Source: Golubevia sp. BC0850 (lineage: Eukaryota > Basidiomycota > Exobasidiomycetes > Golubeviales > Golubeviaceae). Taken from it: a DNA stretch of 64,000 nt. Location: assembly GCA_012976225.1 (NCBI GenBank), contig JAAVVG010000005.1, positions 806,001 through 870,000 of the forward strand, given 5' to 3'. This document shows positions 46,406-56,853 of this stretch, piece by piece. The position numbers were made by a program, and so were the translations under genes. Numbering within the stretch: the first letter of the stretch is position 1; every line of letters starts with the position of its first letter. The notes beneath the pieces are model-generated. The model searched no databases, had not been told where the DNA came from, and saw only the letters and a list, made by a program, of their open reading frames with translations.

Positions 46406-47978
46406 CTAGTAGAAGGTGGAAGGTCTTCCAGCAGCGAAGACACCGCTTGAAGCTGGACGACGGTGAGGTAGAGGGAAACGTAGCTTTGGGGTCACGAGTT
46501 GCTTAATGTATGGTCTGCGCAAGTCAGAAGTCTTCTCGATTTCTGAAACCTTGAGAATCTGTGAGAGAAAGAGTGAAGCGAGGGAATGAGGGTAAAGAGG
46601 TTAGGTTAGATCAGAGATTCTGAGGACACGAAACTTCTTGGAAGTGCCTCGTCTGTTCTTTTCCCAGTTTTGAAAACTTCAGAGGTTCATTTGTTGCCAA
46701 GCTATAATTCTCCCGCCGTCAACATTTCAGTCCAACCGCCACATCATCCGAACGCCTCCCAGTTGCCTTCCCACCAGACCCTCAACCTTTCGCCAATCCG
46801 ATAACCCCTTCCCAGCCCCCCGCCAACACCTTCTTTCTTTCACTCCTCGAATCTCCATCTGTCAATCATCACTACTCACGTGGATAGAAGCGAAACGAGC
46901 ACGGTGTCTAGCAGCCATATCTTGGTACATGGCCTCAACTGCCTCAGCACGGGAGAGATCACGGTACTCCTTGTACATGTTGTGGGTACCGGAGCGAGAG
47001 TTGTAACGTAACCAGATTCCGAAGTTCTTGACCTTAAGTGGCTTGGCCTCGTGGATCTGGTAAGGTGTTTGAGAGAGAAGGTAAGGGAGGACATCAGAAT
47101 GGTGGCTTGATGGTCAGATGTTTGGAAGTTCTGAGAATGGTCGATCTGGCTGTCAAAAAGATCCCATTTGAGAGCTTTGGTCTTGATTGATAGAGCTGAT
47201 TGAGAAGTTTCAGAAGACTTGGTTTCTAGTTCCAAGTTGAAAGGAAGGACTGAGGACAGGTCAGCCTGGGTTGAGCCCTTCCAGGTCAACCTCGAACCCG
47301 CCTATTTTGGACTAGAGCTGACGCTCATTGCCACATCAGTGGATCTTGACTGATCCAAATTCTGTCGGATAGGTCTCTCATCTTGAAATGTGGTTCCCAC
47401 CACCCAGCCTTCCTTCTCCTACCCTGCTGCTCCCACCACATCCTGTTTCAACTTGAAGTACCCCTGCTAACGCCACTGTTTCTCCAATTCTTCTAGGAGA
47501 AATTCAATTCGATGATGGATGGCCTTGCGCATTGACGTTCTGTTGCCTGGTTCTTGAGTTTTCTTCCTTCCTTCTGTGGGCTCATGAGACCTGGTCTCTG
47601 AATTCGACATTTCGTCTCTCCCTCCTTGAATTTTCTAACTAACTTCTAAAAAACAACTCCAATAATCATTTCTTGCGATCAATCCAACCCATCCACCACC
47701 TCCAATCGTGCGCTCTCGCTCTCCCACCACTACCATTTTCTTCCAACTCTCACCACCATCCTCGAACGCATCCATCGCCTAAAACTCACAGTGTGAACAG
47801 CAACGATCTCACCAGTAGATCTCTTCATCTTTCTCAACTGTCTAACGAAATACCAGAAACGAGATTTGGCAACAGTCTCGTTCTGAGCAAAGATTCTCAT
47901 CCTGTAGAGCTTTGGAGTTGGCTCACGCTCGGTTGGAAGATGACGGCCAATGACCATGAACTCTGTGAAACGACCCAT
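46406..47978 (-). CDS. RPL20: 60S ribosomal protein eL20 (L18a)
   Basis: Three exons: 47978-47790, 47056-46880, 46558-46406; 172 residues, the same length as yeast Rpl20. It is a structural protein of the large ribosomal subunit. Blocks along the whole length match the family: [105 protein letters not shown]. The introns are 733 and 321 nt, the longest pair in the window, as is common in fungal ribosomal-protein genes. It is divergent from the RBM26-like gene over 1151 bp. Confidence 0.97.
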
Positions 47979-49129
47979 CTTGATGTATAGTGAACTTGAG
48001 GTCTTGAAGAGTGAGGCGGAGGAGGAGGTGAAATGAAGGAAGGAAGAAGAAAAGTCAGTCTCCAGAATTTTGCTCAATTTGACCGCTTCTTTTTGGAGGC
48101 CCCTCCTTGACATTGGCTTTTAGTTTCTTGATTCTTGAAATTGAATTTGCATTCATGATCTTACCCAGATTTGCAGATACGCACGGAAAGGCTTGAATTC
48201 TTCAAACGTCGAAATTTGGTCAGTCAAATTCACCCTCGAGGCTGACGAGAGGTGAACGTTTGGAAGTGAACGCTGTCAGCTCAAAAGCCCACGATCTCTT
48301 TAAAGTGAGATTTCGATTTTGAATAGAAGAGGGAATTCGAACAACAAAGAATTGGCAAAGGGGAATGGAGGAGAGGAGCTGCTTCGTGTTAGAACAATAG
48401 AATCCTCATAGCTCTGGAGTCTCAACTCCCAGTCGCAGTACTCTAGTCTCCACAGTCTGGCACCAATGTCGACGTTGTGCTCTCAAACACAATAGGGATA
48501 TAGGCTTCCAAATGGTCAAAGGAAGAAAGCAGACGAAGAACGCTCCTTGGTCGAAGTCAGGGCTGCGTCGTCACGGGTAGGACCATGCTTAGATTCGATT
48601 CCTCTCCTTCTTTCTCTCTGACCTCACAATTTTGTTTCTCCAAGATCTTGGTACTTCATTCAAGCTCATTCTCAGGCTCTTCGTCAATCTTAGATCCCAG
48701 ATTGTGTCTAGCTCTAGAACAAGAGTGACAGTCACCTCATCTTCTCTTCGCCCTGTCTCAAATCCCATTGAGCTCAAAGTTGGGGTTTGTTCCTAACCTA
48801 AGCTTCTAGTAAGTCACTTTTTGGTCGGTCAAATAGGTGTACCCGTACTTTCAGCGTGCGGTAGCGGTTTGGGTCTGATCTGGAACGTCTCCTGACCTAC
48901 GGGCTGGAGTTCAGCTCGACACTTGGATAGCTTTAAGTTGAGAGTAGAAGAAGTCAATACAGAGGTTCCAAAAAGAAAAGTTGTGGAGGACTTGAGATGG
49001 TTGAAGCTATGAAGAATGCAAGAAGTCGATCGAATATCGAAGGCTGCGAAAGAGCTCAATCACCAACTCACCCCCACTACCAACCACATCGCCTCGGCCT
49101 CTCCTCAACTGAAACTTCTTTGGTGAAGA
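47979..49129. promoter_or_regulatory. Divergent promoter region, RPL20 / RBM26-like gene
   Basis: About 1150 bases between divergent starts, long for this window. It should hold the strong ribosomal-protein promoter and the promoter of the RNA-binding protein. Small open frames (48589-48777, 48829-49059 minus) show no domain. No TATA box or RNA gene recognised. Confidence 0.5.
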
Positions 49130-52100
49130 ATGTTATTCGATCCAGCTCATACGGAAGAGCTCAAAGCTTGGCTTGCATCTGAATTGGAACCAATGTCAGT
49201 AAAGAAGAAGCCATCTCATCTCATCTCCAATCCCTCAAACCTTTTTACTGACCCAACATAACCTTCTCCCTCTCCCATCCCCTCCCGCATCTTCCCAGTT
49301 GCGATGCTGATCCATTGGTACTTTCAGATTATGTAATGGCCCTTCTCAAAAGAGAAGTAGCTGATTCAGAACTCACAGCTCTTCTCAGAGAGCAATTGGA
49401 AGACTTCACTGCAGAAGGTAAGCCAACCCTCAGCCTCCCTCTTGCCATCCATTTCTTTCTCTCTCTCTTTCATTCCTAACTTCCCTCTCTTTGAATCTTC
49501 TTCACAGGAACTGGACCTTTCGTAGATCGAGTTCTAGCAGCCCTTTCCTCCAAGACCTACCTTCCAGAATCCATGAGACAACCAGCTCCTACCTCTACCA
49601 CTGCTCCTCCTTCCTCTTCATCAAATCCCACTTCTTCTTCAGATCCTTCAACCAAGAAAAGGAGAGCAGAAGACGAACTTCCAGATTCTCCTACAAGACC
49701 TTCCAAGATTCCAACTGTCGATGAAAGTATTCGAAACAATCCAGGTCTTAACTCTGCACTTCCAAATGGTCCTCAGCGATTTAACAATCAGAATGCCAAT
49801 GGCAATGGTCAACAATATCAACTTTCGGAAATGTTTGGAACTGGGGAGGGTCAATTGAGGAAGGGAATGTGTGTCAATTATCATCGTGAGTGGATTCGAA
49901 GAGATCTCTCGAGGAAGGGAGGACAAGGAGAAAGGAAATTAGTTCCTAAAGAGCTATTACTCTGGGAGATCTTGGCTTCCTTGCTATAGCTGTCTATCTT
50001 TTTGAAGTTTCTCAAAAGGCTCAGCAGTATATTTGAATATGTAGCGGGACTTTGATTGACAAGCTGTGCCCTCCTCCTCCTCTTCTTCTTTTTCACCCAC
50101 TCAAACCAACCTATAGGCAAAGGATTCTGCTCTCGAGGTGATTCTTGCATCTATGAACATGGTCCGAACAAGCTACTAGGAACCAACACCCCCTCCAAAC
50201 CTGCAAACGGAAACGGAACTAATGGCTCCTTCGCCTCCACTTCCAATCGACCTACAATTCGAATGGGAGCCACCAGCCCAAGTCCAGGCGCCACCTTTGG
50301 TAGTCAACCAAGGAATGGAGCCCCAGGGCTTGGTAGGAATGGCTCTCCAAGCATGGTTGGAGAAGGAGAGCTCGCTGCCAGAATGGGATCTAGACTTCCT
50401 CGACCACCTCGTCAACTTCCTCAACCTCCAACACAACAACAGCAGCATCATCCTCAATTCCCTTTTCAGCAGCCGATGATGGATCCTTCTATGATGATGG
50501 GCTTCCCTCAGGGAATGCAGAATGGGATGCAGCCTCAAGGAATGATGTTCCCTCAAGGAGGACCTATGCCCGGAGGCTTCGAAAATGGAGGTGCCTGGAG
50601 AGGCGGAGCGACAGGTGGAAATCATTCAAGAGGAGGTCGTGGAGGTTCTAGAGGCGGAGGAGGAGCAGGTCACTTTGGTTCGAATTCGCAGAAGAGTGAT
50701 ACCACTCTCGTCCTTGAGAACGTTCCAGTCGAGAATCTGGAATTGGTTCAAGTCAACGAATACTTCAAGAGGTTTGGAACTATTACCAACATTCAGATAG
50801 ATGCTCCGAATAAGAAAGCATTGGTTTCTTTCGCCAAAGCTTCTCAAGCTACTGAAGCTCATTCAAACCCAGAGAGCATCTTTGGAAATCGATTCGTCAA
50901 ATGTTACTTTCAAAGATTGGATGAAGCATCAACTCCTTTCCAGCAACCTCAACAACAACAAAAATCTCAACAGCATCATCATCAACCTCAACCTCAACAG
51001 CAGCAGCATCAATTTTCTTCCTCAAATCCAAAGATCCCTCACGGAGCTGTGGCACCTCCTCCAAAGAGTAGTTTCATTCCAGGTCAAACTTCCCACGTCT
51101 ACCATGCTCCAGGAAGCAGCAGTGCCTCATCAAGCTCTACCATAAGTGCAGAAGAACGCAAGAAGATGATAGAAGCTCAGAAACAGAAACAGACGGAATT
51201 GAACGAGTTGATTCAGGAACAGAAAACCTTGATGGACAAGGTGATGAAGAGTGATGTTACTCCTGAGGATAGGAAGTCTTCAATGTCAAGATTGAGAACT
51301 CTTGGACCTCAAGTCGAAAGTGTAACTAAAGAGCTTAAAGCTGCTATGGAGGCGCTTTCTAAACCTAGTAGTCAAGGTGGTAAACCTCCCTCAATGAGTC
51401 AAGAGGAAACTCAAAAGAAGGAAATTAGAGAACAGAAGGAGAAGGAAAGGTTGGATAGGGAATTGGATTGGCATGCTCAATCTCAAGCAGCTCAGACTAG
51501 CTCGGGAGAGGATTTGAAGGAAACTTTGAGGAAACTTCAGGCTGAGGTGAGTTTTTCTGCTGCGATAGGATAGGGTAAAGCACAGGTTTGCAAATTGTAA
51601 TGATCTGACTTCTTCTTTTCTCGAATTGTCAACATTCCAGGCTACCTCGATCGGAGTGGGTTTGGATTCAGAGGGCAATCCGCTTCCTGCGGATTCTTCT
51701 TCTGCTACCAGAGGTGGAAGAGGTGGATCTTCGAATCGTGGCTCTGCGAGAGGAAGGGGTAGGGGTGGTGCTGGTGGGATGGCTTGGAATTCGATGAAGT
51801 TGGATAACAGAACTACAAGACTGCAAGTTAAAGGGTTGAAGAAGGAGGAGGAAGGCAAGAGAGAAAAGGCGAAGGAACACTTCAAAGTGAGTACTGAATA
51901 TCTCTCATTGAAATCTGTCATGCTTCTAGCTCCGCTCTTTGGCCGCAACATGAGAGAGAGCATCGCTGATTTCCTCATCCCTACTTTCCTTATCTATCTA
52001 GCAATTCGGAGATATCGAATCCTTCGAAGATGATACTGTCGCTGATTCAACTGAAGAGGCTCCAGGTTTCGTGGTCGTCTATAAGACTAGAGCAAGTGGT

Positions 52101-52250
52101 GAATCAGCTATTCGTCAAGGTACGACCATTCCGGAAGTCGGAAGCGTCAAACTATCTTGGTCTCAAGCCTCCTCAACTCCTTCTGTGACAGCCTCTCAAG
52201 AGACCAAGAACGAAAGGGAAAATGGAAGTGGGAATGAGGCTCAAGAGTAG
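49130..52250 (+). CDS. RBM26/RBM27-family RNA-binding protein (Rmn1-like)
   Basis: Six exons: 49130-49194, 49299-49417, 49508-49885, 50117-51546, 51641-51886, 52002-52250; 828 residues. Relatives (human RBM26/27, fission yeast Rmn1) link RNA recognition to nuclear exosome targeting with MTREC/PAXT-type complexes. Domains in order: N-terminal PWI-like helical domain (1-85; LEPICDADPLVLSDYVMALL), a CCCH zinc finger with Cys183, Cys192, Cys198, His202 (C-x8-C-x5-C-x3-H), a Met/Gly/Pro-rich linker with RGG repeats, RRM1 (about 380-455; TTLVLENVPVENLELVQVNE), a Gln/His-rich stretch, a coiled coil (about 535-600), and RRM2 (about 720-795; TRLQVKGLKKEEEGKREKAK). The first ATG at 49130 gives the conserved N-terminus. 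Assignment rests on the full domain order and the characteristic N-terminal block. Confidence 0.92.
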
Positions 52251-52777
52251 TGAGGGATTAAAGTCTGTCGTTGTATTTTCAAGTTTCCGTTCTCCTTTTC
52301 CGTTCTCCTTTTCCGTTCTCCTTTTCCGTCCTTCCCCAAAAGTCTACCAGCATACTATATTTTTCCAGAACCAGATCTTCGGTCTCTTTTCCCTGTTTTT
52401 CTTTTTCTTTAAGGTTTTAAAAGTAGACACAATCAAGTAATCGTTATCCACTGGGGAAAGAAAGGGTGCATTCGCCCCTTGCTTTCCTCTTTTGCAGAGA
52501 GCCTCGTCCCAAAGATCGCTCTCAAAAACCTCATCTTCTTTTAATTTCCTGTGTGTGTTTGTCAAAGATCCATCACTTCTGCTTTTGGGCTTCCTTGCTT
52601 TCATCTTCTCTGTAGCATCTAAGACCTGAGAGCCTCGAACCTGGATGTCAGAAAGAAAAAATCATATGGAGCAAATCGCGAACTGCATGAATGTGATTAA
52701 GCTGAGACAGATATGATAAATTACAAATAGATTGAGAGAGCTACCGAGGGAAATGAGTTTCAACATTTAGTGGAAGT
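52251..52777. other. Convergent intergenic, RBM26-like and VanZ-like genes
   Basis: About 530 bases between convergent genes. It includes a 13-bp tandem repeat at 52285-52330 (listed separately) just after the RBM26-like stop. Otherwise no gene seen. Confidence 0.6.
52285..52330 (+). repeat. 13-bp pyrimidine tandem repeat, 3.5 copies
   Basis: The unit TTCCGTTCTCCTT occurs three times in perfect tandem (52285, 52298, 52311), followed by half a unit. It starts 35 bases after the stop codon of the RBM26-like gene, so it is probably in the 3' UTR. All pyrimidine except the G. Confidence 0.95.
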
Positions 52778-54387
52778 TCACCTCTTCTGATTCGAGCCCC
52801 CCAAAGGATCATCATCCTGCTTCCAAACGTCCGAACCCAACTCTTCCGATCGGCCAGTTTGATTAGTTCCTGATTCTCCTTCGTCCGACTCCTCGTCTTC
52901 GATACTGAAAAGGTCTTCTCTCTTTGGTGCTGATTTCGGAGTGGCCTCTTGAGATTCGGGCTCCTCGAATCGGACCCGCCTGTCCTTGTTCGTTGATGAC
53001 TTCTTGCTAGGCCTCTCACTTTCTGCTATTGAGGGAATAGATGGGCTCATTCGACCGTAGCTGGCTTCTTCGTCATCTTCGTCGTCAAAGTCATCTTCTC
53101 GATAGTCTTCGACATCCAGAGGTTGATAAAGCCGTTCGATCTCTCTCCTGGCCCTGTGCCTAGCCTCAGCATGGAAAGAGAAGAAGAGCCCTACAGCTGA
53201 TCCTAAGAGATTCGAAATGACGTCTCCCCATTGAAACGTCTTGTAGGGAAGAAGACTTTGGACTATCTCGCTTCCGATTCCTCCAAAGAAAAAGCAAGTG
53301 ATGATAGAGAAGTATAGGGAAGCGTGCCTCCAGAACCAGATTCGTCTGGCGGACTGGTTGAATAGATGGAAAAAGGTGGTGTGAATATAAGAGTCAATTC
53401 AGAAGGTTTGTGAGAGAAGGTGATGAAACAGAAGAGTCAGTTTCAAAGGTCAGACTTCGGAATTTGTCGTGGTCCTTCAAGTCTTCTCCTTTCGACGAAC
53501 TTCCCGTCAGACTCACTTCATCTACATCCCATATCAGATAGAAAAGACTTGTAGCAAAGAAAAAGCAGACAAAATGAAGAACTTTGTCGTTGAAAGGGAC
53601 GTAATCTTGTGCTCGAGGGTGGAATCTGTTCGGAGGAGGAACGAACAGAGAAGGGAAAGGGGAAAGAGGTCAGTGACTTGCAGGAACGATTTTGAAGTTG
53701 TTCAGATTCTGTAAAAGCTCAATTGGAACCATCGAGAGGGGATCAAAAGCTGCAGCATACCATCTTCAGGACAGATTCCCCTTCCTCATAGCTCTCCAGC
53801 TCTCCTGCGTCTTCAAGCCCTCCTTCAACAGATCCAATCTGAGAGGAAACAAGGTACGAAGCTTTTTGTGAATATAGCTGACCCATATGAGCTGAAACCA
53901 CTTCTGTTCATTGTTCTTGAACAGCTCGAGGAACGTTCCTCTCCGAAGACGATTTCTCTTCCTTTGTCAACTATCCTTTTCTCGATAGTTGAATCTTCAT
54001 TGACCATATTTAGATCTCAGCCTGTTCTTAATCAACATAGCTTCCTGTGGTCTCGATGGAGTCTCAATCAAATCCACTCCCATTCTAGTTCTACTCCCAG
54101 CACTTCCGGATTTGATCTACTCTGACTCACCCAAGCAGACCTAGCAGAATCAAACTGATGGCATTCAAAACAATCATTGCAGGCCTTATTCTCAAAGGTA
54201 ATTGACCTGCATCATCCCTGGTTACCCTGACTTTGACTGATCTCAAAAGGATACTCTTCAAGAGCTCCATTCTTGTGTGGCTCGGAGAGAGAGATGAAGG
54301 GCCTCCTCGACCTGGTGTGAATAAGGTTTTGAGGTCATTGAAATAGCTTCTTGCTGAAGTGTTTGATGATGTGGATAGTTGTGGCAT
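52778..54387 (-). CDS. VanZ-like domain membrane protein
   Basis: Three exons: 54387-54131, 53625-53517, 53353-52778; 313 residues. N-terminal 60 residues are hydrophilic; then spans follow at about 68-86 (IVLNAISLILLGLLG), 99-118 (DKVLHFVCFFFATSLFYLIW), 128-150 (HASLYFSIITCFFFGGIGSE) and 160-178 (FQWGDVISNLLGSAVGLFFS). NDKVLHF and FQWGDVISNLLGS are the hallmark blocks of VanZ-like proteins; the bacterial namesake gives teicoplanin resistance, but the fungal role is unknown. The C-terminal 130 residues are strongly acidic (DDFDDEDDEEA, DEESDEGES) and presumably cytosolic. The first intron (505 nt) is long and contains a possible extra exon at 53836-53759, so the first junction is less certain than the second. 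Confidence 0.82.
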
Positions 54388-55096
54388 CTAACTTAATGGG
54401 AGTGATGGAGTGTGAGGGAAGGATACTTCAAGCCGAGAGAAGCGAGCTCATCGAAGTTCAACAGGCAAACAAACGTGGAAAAGTATTTCTAGAATGAAGA
54501 GATTTGAATTGTTATGTGCAAATGATTCGAGTACATACAATTGTTCAACATGTTGAAAAAGAGAGAAAGAGAGAGAGATCACAGAAGTTGGAAAAGAGAA
54601 GAAGCGGATGAGATGTGGTTGCTTTTCAATTTAAAGAGAGTGGTTTGGTGGAGAGATAGAGATGGTATGAGAAGTGTTGAGGATATTGGTACCGTAAGCC
54701 AAGGTTAGAGAAGAAGAACTGAGAGTAGAGACGTTGACGAGGATCCTATGTAGACCAAGTTCTCCCTCGCACCGGGCGTCGGATTGTTGATATTTCCAAG
54801 GTTCCACTGCTTCTACTTCATGACATCATCTCCCTAAACCTATCTGAGCCTTTACAAGTGTGGAAGGAGAATGCGTCGGTGATTGAACGATGATGCGAAT
54901 GAAGAGATAGAGAGGTAACCTTGATGATGATTTGAAAGACGACAGAGGCTTGCTGATAAAGATAAAGTACAGTTTATAACGATAGGAGAGTTGCTTGCAG
55001 CTGAATTAATTGTTGAAGAGACTAAAAGTAGCAGATTGAAGATGTTAAAGAGAGATTAGACGACGGTTCTTGGAAAGGGAAAACTTGAGATTCGAT
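54388..55096. other. Intergenic: VanZ-like promoter and cyclin 3' flank
   Basis: About 710 bases between two minus-strand genes, purine-rich on the plus strand around 54560-54720. No gene, TATA box or repeat recognised. Confidence 0.55.
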
Positions 55097-56853
55097 TTAG
55101 TAGCTTGAAGTCTGGTGGCCTAGCATGCGAGAAAGAAGATTGGAGGAGCTTCTAACACTGCGCATGGATGAAGAAGGTGCCACTGAGACATCTGCTGTCG
55201 AACCGTTGTTTCCCTTCTTCAGAGAGGTTGGTAGAGCGCTAGCAATGTAGCGATGCATAGCGGTTCCAACCTTTGATCCGTCGCCCATTTCGACATCCAT
55301 CATCTGAGACTTGTTGCGAGTCATTTGCTGCATGCGTTCATCAAGACGTTGTTCGTAGTACTCCTCGTCTTCGTCTTCGTCATCGTATTCATCGTCGTAG
55401 TCCTCAGCAGAGCTTGAGCTGGATCCATTGTCGTCCGTGAGGTCTGCTTCTGAAGAAGCGCTGCTGCCAGTAGAGTCACTAGACTGTTGTCTGGACATAC
55501 TTGAACTTGAAGCTGGACGGTACATCTTTGGAAGACTTCTGACCTTTGGAGATGGAGAGACGGGAGATGGTGGTGCGTTGGAAGGAGCACGGACCAAGAT
55601 TGGCTTGGAATTGGAAGGTGCGACCGTTTCTCCTTTCTCCGTAGTAGTTGAAGTGTTCCAGCATGGTACCTCTGAGGCTGGAAGAGAGCGTAGGTAGATT
55701 CTCTTTTCGGAAGCACGAGCGTATCTCTCGCGTTCGCGACCAGCTTCGCATCCACGAAGGTGCATCTCTCTGCGTCCAGCTTCAGCACGGTCCTCGGTAC
55801 GACGGAAGAAGGGGGCGAAGTGGATCATGAGTTCGTCCTCCTCCATGCGTAGATCGTAGTCGAGTAGGTAGAGGAGTTGCTTCTCCATGAGGTTGACTTC
55901 GGCTTGGGAGAAGAGAGCTCCGTATTTGGTCCAGTGCTTGTTCTTTGGCGAAGAGTCGTTGAGGTACTTGGCAGCGACGATGAGAGTGGCCAAGAAGACT
56001 CTGTGACGAGTGCAGTGCATTCCTGAGATGGGTTGAGAAGGAGAAGAGAACAGGAGAGAGGAGTCAGTCGACGGCGGATTGAGAAGGAATCGAAGAGAAA
56101 AAAGACCTTACTCACCCTTGGCGACACGAGGCAGTCTTTCCTTTAGGCGGTCAAGGTAAACGAGAGTGCAGAGCAAGGTTGGAACTTGAACGTTACTCTT
56201 CTCGACCAAGATGGCAATGAAAGTCTCCAAAGATGGAAGACCGTTGACCTCTAGCTTTCCAGCTGGATCAGCCTCGGCGTCAGCTACTGAGCGAGTTGGA
56301 GTAGTTGGAGGAGTCTCGAGTGGTGATGGTGGTCCACATTGAATGACGTGAGCGGCTTGTTGAGCAAGGTAGACTGTCGTTGATGACAAGGATGGGAAAG
56401 CGCAAAACAAGGTTGGTCAGTTAAGTTGGAAGTCAGGCAAGCGAAGCGAATCGGTCCCGATCGTGCCTAGCCCGATTGACCGAGAAAGAGTCTGGACTGA
56501 TGAAGATCTTCTTGCCACCAACGTTGAACCGTGCACTTGAACAAACTTGACATCAGTAGCAAGCGAATTGTTACTGAAGTAAAGATTGAAGACAGGTTGT
56601 GATGGGAGTAGGTAGAAGGTGGACCAACATTCCTGGTCTGGTCGCGACTCGATCGATCTCCACCTCTCAAAAGAACAACACCACCACCAAAGACGTGTAA
56701 CCATTACTCACCAACCATTTCACGAGAGACTGGACATTTGACTAGATCCAATAGAGCTGGGTTGTGGGTAATCTTGGGGATGAGACTGGCTGGGTGACGT
56801 CTCATGGTGGAGCTGCTGAATCCAGAAGAGGTAGATGAAATAGCAGAGGACAT
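55097..56853 (-). CDS. Pho80/Pcl-family cyclin (PCL1/2-like)
   Basis: Three exons: 56853-56712, 56373-56116, 56022-55097; 441 residues. Pcl cyclins bind the Pho85/CDK5-type kinase and act in G1 progression and polarity. The cyclin fold lies at about 25-200: [121 protein letters not shown]. The last blocks are diagnostic of the PCL1/2 branch. The C-terminal half is Ser/Pro-rich with a run of acidic residues and tyrosines ([17 protein letters not shown]) and several SP sites, likely phosphorylated. The first intron is 338 nt. Its upstream region is the longest gene-free stretch of the window. Confidence 0.92.

Noticed and set aside
46670-46752. Box C/D snoRNA in the second RPL20 intron
   Set aside because: Boxes deviate from consensus (ATGATGT, ATGAAC) and flanks do not pair; kept only as a weak note in the findings.
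47673-47990. Plus-strand frame opposite the first RPL20 exon and intron
   Set aside because: It is antisense to a firmly identified ribosomal protein exon and has no domain.
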